Source: Bacillota bacterium
GTDB taxonomy: Bacteria; Bacillota; Clostridia; Oscillospirales; Ruminococcaceae
Assembly: GCA_023395435.1 (NCBI GenBank)
Contig: JAEWZG010000102.1
Location: forward strand, 1 to 25,734
DNA length: 25,734 bases
Reading direction: 5' to 3'
The notes under the pieces were generated by a model. It made no database searches, had not been told where the DNA came from, and worked only from the letters and a program-made list of their open reading frames with translations. This document shows, in pieces, positions 22,535 through 25,734 of the stretch. Within the stretch, counting starts at the first letter, position 1; the number at the start of each line of letters is the position of its first letter. The position numbers and the translations under genes are program-made.

Positions 22535-23321
22535 AAATACAAAGCCTCTTATACACTGTATAACAAATACTATTTCAATTAATGACTGTGCTAATTCAAT
22601 TCTTGCTGTGGGTGGAAAGCCAATAATGGCTGAACATCCGAAAGAGGTTTCACAGATTACAAAATCAGCAAAAGCACTTGCTGTCAATCTCGGAAATATA
22701 ACAGATGCAAGGCTTGAATCGATTATGATATCAGGAAAAACAGCTTATGATAATAATATTCCTTGTGTAATCGACCTTGTAGGAGTAGCGTGCAGTAGCC
22801 TCAGAAATGATTTTGTTACCCGTTTTATAAGCAAGTGCAAGCCTTCTGTAATAAAGGGAAATATGACAGAATTAAAAGCTATGTGCAACAGACAATTATC
22901 AGGCAACGGTGTAGATGTTCTATTATCAGATGAGGTGTGCGAAAATAATATTCATTCAGCTGTAAAGCTGTTAAAAGAGTTTTCGCAGAAGACACAGGCT
23001 GTTATTATTGCCACAGGAGTAACCGATCTTATTGCCTTTGAACACAGATGCTTTGCTGTATCAAACGGAGATAAAATGCTATCGCAGATAACTGGTACAG
23101 GCTGTATGCTAAATGCATTGACAGCAGCTTTTATTTCAGCTGGTGAAATCCTCAACGGCGCTCTTTTAGCGACAGTGTATCTTGGGATAGCTGGTGAAAT
23201 TGCTCATACAGAATCAGGAACAGGTACTTTCAGAGTCCATTTGATGGATGCCTTAAGCACTTTATCTGATGACGAGTTATTAAATCGTATAAATGTAAGA
23301 GAGGTAAAAAATGAACTTTGA
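22497..23321 (+). CDS. thiM: Hydroxyethylthiazole kinase
   Basis: A 274-residue ribokinase-like kinase with LIHCITNTISINDCANSILA, PIMAEHPKEV, CVIDLVGVACSS, VIKGNMTELKAM and the ATP/anion-hole motif ITGTGCMLNALTAAF. It phosphorylates salvaged hydroxyethylthiazole to the form that ThiE couples with HMP-PP. Two in-frame ATGs exist (22491 and 22497). The second is preferred because the GGGGG site ends 3 nt before the first and 9 nt before the second. It starts inside thiW and overlaps thiE by 11 bp, so translation is likely coupled throughout. Confidence 0.95.
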   Translation: MTNQLIKIRETVKNTKPLIHCITNTISINDCANSILAVGGKPIMAEHPKEVSQITKSAKALAVNLGNITDARLESIMISGKTAYDNNIPCVIDLVGVACSSLRNDFVTRFISKCKPSVIKGNMTELKAMCNRQLSGNGVDVLLSDEVCENNIHSAVKLLKEFSQKTQAVIIATGVTDLIAFEHRCFAVSNGDKMLSQITGTGCMLNALTAAFISAGEILNGALLATVYLGIAGEIAHTESGTGTFRVHLMDALSTLSDDELLNRINVREVKNEL

Positions 23322-23952
23322 CATATCACTATATCTTGTTACCGACAGCACCTATCATACGGAAGAAAGCTTTCTTGATACTATTGAAAGTGCATGCGCT
23401 GGTGGAGTTACATTTTTACAGCTAAGAGAAAAAAACAAGGGCGGACGAGAATATCTCGACCTTGCCTTTAAGGTAAAAAGAATTACCGACAGCTATAATA
23501 TTCCACTTATCATTGATGACAGAATTGACATTGCACTTGCAGTTGATGCTGCTGGTGTTCACGTTGGTGCTGATGATATACCTGTTGAGTACGCTAGAAA
23601 AATACTTGGTAAAAACAAAATAGTGGGTGCTACTGCAAAAACTGTTGAAAATGCAAAAAAAGCGGTAGAAAGCGGTGCTGATTATATAGGAACAGGGGCA
23701 ATTTTCCCCACTACTACAAAGGTAATAACAAAATTAACTAAGGTAACAACACTTAACGAAATATGCAAAGCAGTAAGCGTGCCTGTTGTGGCAATAGGCG
23801 GACTGAATATTGATAATATAGGGGCGCTGGATAACAGCCCTGTTGATGGTGTTGCTGTTGTTTCAGCTTTAATGAAAGCAAGCGATCCAAAAGCTACTGC
23901 AAATACATTAAAAAACAGAATAGTACAGATAATAAATAATAATAAGGAATAG
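23311..23952 (+). CDS. thiE: Thiamine-phosphate synthase
   Basis: A 213-residue TIM-barrel enzyme with YLVTDSTYHTEE, TFLQLREKNKGGREYLDLA, IIDDRIDIALAVDAAGVHVG, YIGTGAIFPTTTK, and phosphate-binding VVAIGGLNIDNIGA. It joins HMP-pyrophosphate with thiazole phosphate to give thiamin phosphate. Length is normal for the family. ATG 23311 has GAGAGG upstream, within the thiM coding end. It follows thiM with an 11-bp overlap and precedes thiD by 6 bp. Confidence 0.96.
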   Translation: MNFDISLYLVTDSTYHTEESFLDTIESACAGGVTFLQLREKNKGGREYLDLAFKVKRITDSYNIPLIIDDRIDIALAVDAAGVHVGADDIPVEYARKILGKNKIVGATAKTVENAKKAVESGADYIGTGAIFPTTTKVITKLTKVTTLNEICKAVSVPVVAIGGLNIDNIGALDNSPVDGVAVVSALMKASDPKATANTLKNRIVQIINNNKE

Positions 23953-23958
23953 ATTGAA

Positions 23959-24759
23959 ATGAAAAAGGTTCTTACTATAGCTGGTTCTGACTGTAGTGGT
24001 GGTGCTGGAATTCAGGCAGATATAAAGACCATATCAGCACATAAAAACTATGCGATGAGTGTTATTACCTCACTCACCGCACAGAATACAACTGGTGTTT
24101 ATGGAATTTATGATATATCACCTGAATTTGTTGCTAAACAGCTTGACTGCGTTTTTACTGATATACGCCCTGATGCTATAAAGATAGGAATGGTATCAAA
24201 TAAGTATATTATTGAGGTTATTGCCAAAAAGCTTATTGAATACAAAGCAGGAAACATAGTAATAGACCCTGTAATGGTTTCAACAAGTGGGAGCAAGCTT
24301 TTGTCCGATGTAGCAATCGGTTTTCTTGTCAAAAAGCTTTTACCACTTGGCACGATCATTACTCCAAATATTCCTGAAGCTGAGGTTCTTTCTGAGATTT
24401 CTATCAATAATAAGGAAGATATGATACAAGCAGCAGAAATAATCAACAAAAAGATTAAATGTGCTGTTTTGATTAAAGGTGGACACAGCATAAACAATGC
24501 TAATGATCTGCTTATTGACAATGGTAACTTATACTGGTTTGAATCAGAAAGAATTGACAACCCAAATACTCATGGAACAGGCTGTACTCTTTCTTCTGCA
24601 ATTGCGAGCAATCTTGCAAATGGATATCCGTTAAACATAAGCATAATGAAAGCCAAGGAATATATCTCTGGTTCATTAAAGGCTCAGCTAGATTTAGGCA
24701 AAGGCAGTGGTCCATTGAACCATTTATGGAATATTCATAATATTAATGGCCCTCTATAA
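23959..24759 (+). CDS. thiD: Hydroxymethylpyrimidine/phosphomethylpyrimidine kinase
   Basis: A 266-residue ribokinase-fold enzyme beginning VLTIAGSDCSGGAGIQADIK, with SVITSLTAQNTTGV, DAIKIGMVSN, VIDPVMVSTSGSKLL, IITPNIPEAEVL and the GTGC anion-hole motif in NTHGTGCTLSSAIASN. It phosphorylates HMP and HMP-phosphate to HMP-pyrophosphate, the partner substrate for ThiE. It therefore serves both the ThiC route and pyrimidine salvage. ATG 23959 lies 6 bp after thiE with an AAGGA upstream. It is the last thi gene before a strong terminator. Confidence 0.96.
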   Translation: MKKVLTIAGSDCSGGAGIQADIKTISAHKNYAMSVITSLTAQNTTGVYGIYDISPEFVAKQLDCVFTDIRPDAIKIGMVSNKYIIEVIAKKLIEYKAGNIVIDPVMVSTSGSKLLSDVAIGFLVKKLLPLGTIITPNIPEAEVLSEISINNKEDMIQAAEIINKKIKCAVLIKGGHSINNANDLLIDNGNLYWFESERIDNPNTHGTGCTLSSAIASNLANGYPLNISIMKAKEYISGSLKAQLDLGKGSGPLNHLWNIHNINGPL

Positions 24760-24836
24760 AGTTTTGTCTATAAAACTCGCTTCCTACACCCCACTATAGT
24801 GCTGATATAATGTTATGTTTTTTGAGTAACAAATTA

Positions 24837-24864
24837 AACCCCATAGAAATATTTCTATGGGGTT
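24837..24864. terminator. Bidirectional terminator after the thiamin operon
   Basis: A near-perfect palindrome (24837-24850 with 24851-24864, about 12 effective base pairs with a small AT loop), followed by AATTTT on the plus strand and TTAATTTG on the minus strand. It lies between thiD and the convergent gene ending at 24876 and can end both transcripts. Confidence 0.85.
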
Positions 24865-24875
24865 AATTTTCATAA

Positions 24876-25349
24876 TTAGTTTATACAAGATATTTCATTT
24901 TTAATAAATTGCATTATAAAAGGATTATTTTCCTCACTCAACGTTGGCATAAAAGCCATATAACGACACTTCTTATATTGCTCGCCATCCATATCAAAAA
25001 TATAACCCATTGAGCATCTTGAACTACAATCTGTTGGATCTATCAATCTCTTACAATTTAAGGATTTAGTTATATCCTTTTTCATATTTTCAGGTAAGCT
25101 GTCTAAAAAACTCTGATATTCGCTGACGTGAGTAGCGTAAATTCTCATCTTCATCCCTGATTTTCTAAAAACAAAATTAGCTATAGTTCGCTTAGGTTTT
25201 TTAGAAATATATGATGCCACATAACCATTCTTAGCTGTTTTTATAACACAATTATAACCATTCTCTAAAAATATTTCATTAAGCTGATTGACAAATTCCC
25301 TGTTATTTTCATCTACAGATTCAAGAAACAAACGATAATTTTCATCCAT
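24876..25349 (-). CDS. Conserved protein of unknown function with Cys-rich C-terminal half
   Basis: A 157-residue soluble protein. I recall similar clostridial proteins annotated only as hypothetical. The N-terminal half (FLESVDENNREFVNQLNEIF, YVASYISKKPKRTIANFVFR, MRIYATHVSEY) looks like an alpha/beta domain of about 90 residues. The C-terminal half has four conserved-looking cysteines (CKRLIDPTDCSSRCSMGYIF and KKCRY) before a characteristic PTLSEENNPFI. The cysteines could bind metal, but that is a guess. ATG 25349 has AAGGAG upstream and a candidate promoter at 25390-25418. Single-gene unit convergent with the thi operon; no context suggests its job. Confidence 0.75.
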   Translation of the reverse strand: MDENYRLFLESVDENNREFVNQLNEIFLENGYNCVIKTAKNGYVASYISKKPKRTIANFVFRKSGMKMRIYATHVSEYQSFLDSLPENMKKDITKSLNCKRLIDPTDCSSRCSMGYIFDMDGEQYKKCRYMAFMPTLSEENNPFIMQFIKNEISCIN

Positions 25350-25389
25350 ATGTATTCTCCTTCAAGTATAATAGAATGTTTGTTCTTAT

Positions 25390-25418
25390 ATATTACAATA
25401 CTTTTTGCAATATGTCAA
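25390..25418 (-). promoter_or_regulatory. Candidate promoter of the 24876-25349 gene
   Basis: Minus-strand perfect -35 TTGACA (25413-25418), a 17-bp spacer and a -10 TAATAT (25390-25395, 4 of 6) preceded by TG. The start would be near 25383, about 34 nt before the start codon. Confidence 0.55.
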
Positions 25419-25465
25419 ATTTTACTACAGCAAGAAATTAAAGAATATATTTCATTATAATACTA

Positions 25466-25734
25466 TTAGAGTAGTTTTCCTTTATTTAGAATTTTCATTT
25501 GCTCATCGGTGAGCTTAATGTCAAGAGCATCAATATTTTCTTTATACTGCTCTATGCTGCTAAACCCCAATATAGGAACAATTTCAGGTTTTAATTGTAA
25601 AATCCAAGCAAGCACAAGTTGATTCCCTGAAATGCCCATTTCATTTGACATTTTTTCAATTACCTTGACTCTTTCAATAGATTCTCCGTTATCAAAGAAA
25701 TCCCATCCATAATAATTCTTCCTCTTCTCTTCAC
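25466..25734 (-). CDS. Aldo/keto reductase, C-terminal part (cut by window edge)
   Basis: The frame is open to the right edge and ends at 25466, giving about 88 C-terminal residues. They carry the aldo/keto reductase C-terminal pattern: NYYGWDFFDN, VIEKMSNEMGISGNQLVLAW, then IVPILGFSSIEQYKENIDAL and LTDEQMKIL. The P-I-L-G-F-S-S segment belongs to the NADPH phosphate-binding region. The family reduces aldehydes and ketones in a TIM-barrel fold. The catalytic Asp-Tyr-Lys-His residues and the start are outside the window, so substrate cannot be judged. No terminator was recognised after it. Confidence 0.85.
   Translation of the reverse strand, partial: EEKRKNYYGWDFFDNGESIERVKVIEKMSNEMGISGNQLVLAWILQLKPEIVPILGFSSIEQYKENIDALDIKLTDEQMKILNKGKLL

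Noticed and set aside
1..25734. CRISPR arrays, tRNA or rRNA genes, insertion sequences, prophage genes
   Set aside because: Scanned by eye on both strands; no direct-repeat array, cloverleaf-like gene, transposase or phage protein was found.

Overview
The window is AT-rich, compactly organised DNA from an endospore-forming Gram-positive bacterium of the Clostridia, most plausibly a relative of the Ruminococcaceae/Oscillospiraceae. Evidence: the sporulation genes spoIIGA, sigE and sigG, strong purine-rich ribosome binding sites, the clostridial SCIFF/TIGR04086/YajC gene set, an NfnAB-type flavoprotein pair, and a SigI/RsgI sigma/anti-sigma pair. No phage, IS, CRISPR, tRNA or rRNA signal was seen.

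Layout. (1) 1-1005, minus strand: a sigma-A promoter followed by yajC, a TIGR04086-type membrane protein and the first 20 codons of a SCIFF ranthipeptide precursor cut by the left edge. (2) 1039-3317, minus: nfnA-nfnB with their own promoter. (3) 3321-7804, minus: a two-gene envelope operon, a GHL10-like lipoprotein followed by a large secreted protein joining a GHL10-like barrel to a C-terminal Amidase_3 domain. (4) 7882-12860, minus: spoIIGA-sigE, then sigI-rsgI, then sigG. The usual spoIIGA-sigE-sigG order is therefore interrupted by a sigI-rsgI pair with its own sigma-A promoter. (5) 12903-17957, minus: a housekeeping operon DUF951-prfA-tsaC/sua5-coaE-slt-apeB from a good promoter to a good terminator. 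(6) 18029-20041: an Asn-rich small protein and a triple S1-domain protein (plus), converging on a NapH-like iron-sulfur membrane protein (minus). (7) 20249-24864, plus: a thiamin operon thiC-thiW-thiM-thiE-thiD. (8) 24876-25734, minus: a conserved protein of unknown function and the C-terminal end of an aldo/keto reductase.

How the parts work together. The thiamin operon makes the pyrimidine half de novo (ThiC, ThiD) and obtains the thiazole half by uptake and phosphorylation (ThiW, ThiM), with ThiE joining the halves; no thiazole synthesis genes are present here. A complete TPP riboswitch with an intrinsic terminator precedes thiC.

The most interesting signal is a second structured leader inside the operon, before thiW (about 21782-21972). 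It copies the pyrimidine-sensing half of the TPP riboswitch nearly block for block (same 44-nt span, GGGAG / TGAGA / GACC, same helix and loop lengths), but the pyrophosphate-sensing arm is replaced by a plain hairpin, and the thiW Shine-Dalgarno can be masked by a nearby anti-SD. This may be a variant thiamin-pathway riboswitch.

All calls come from reading the sequence by eye and from family knowledge; no database or folding program was used.
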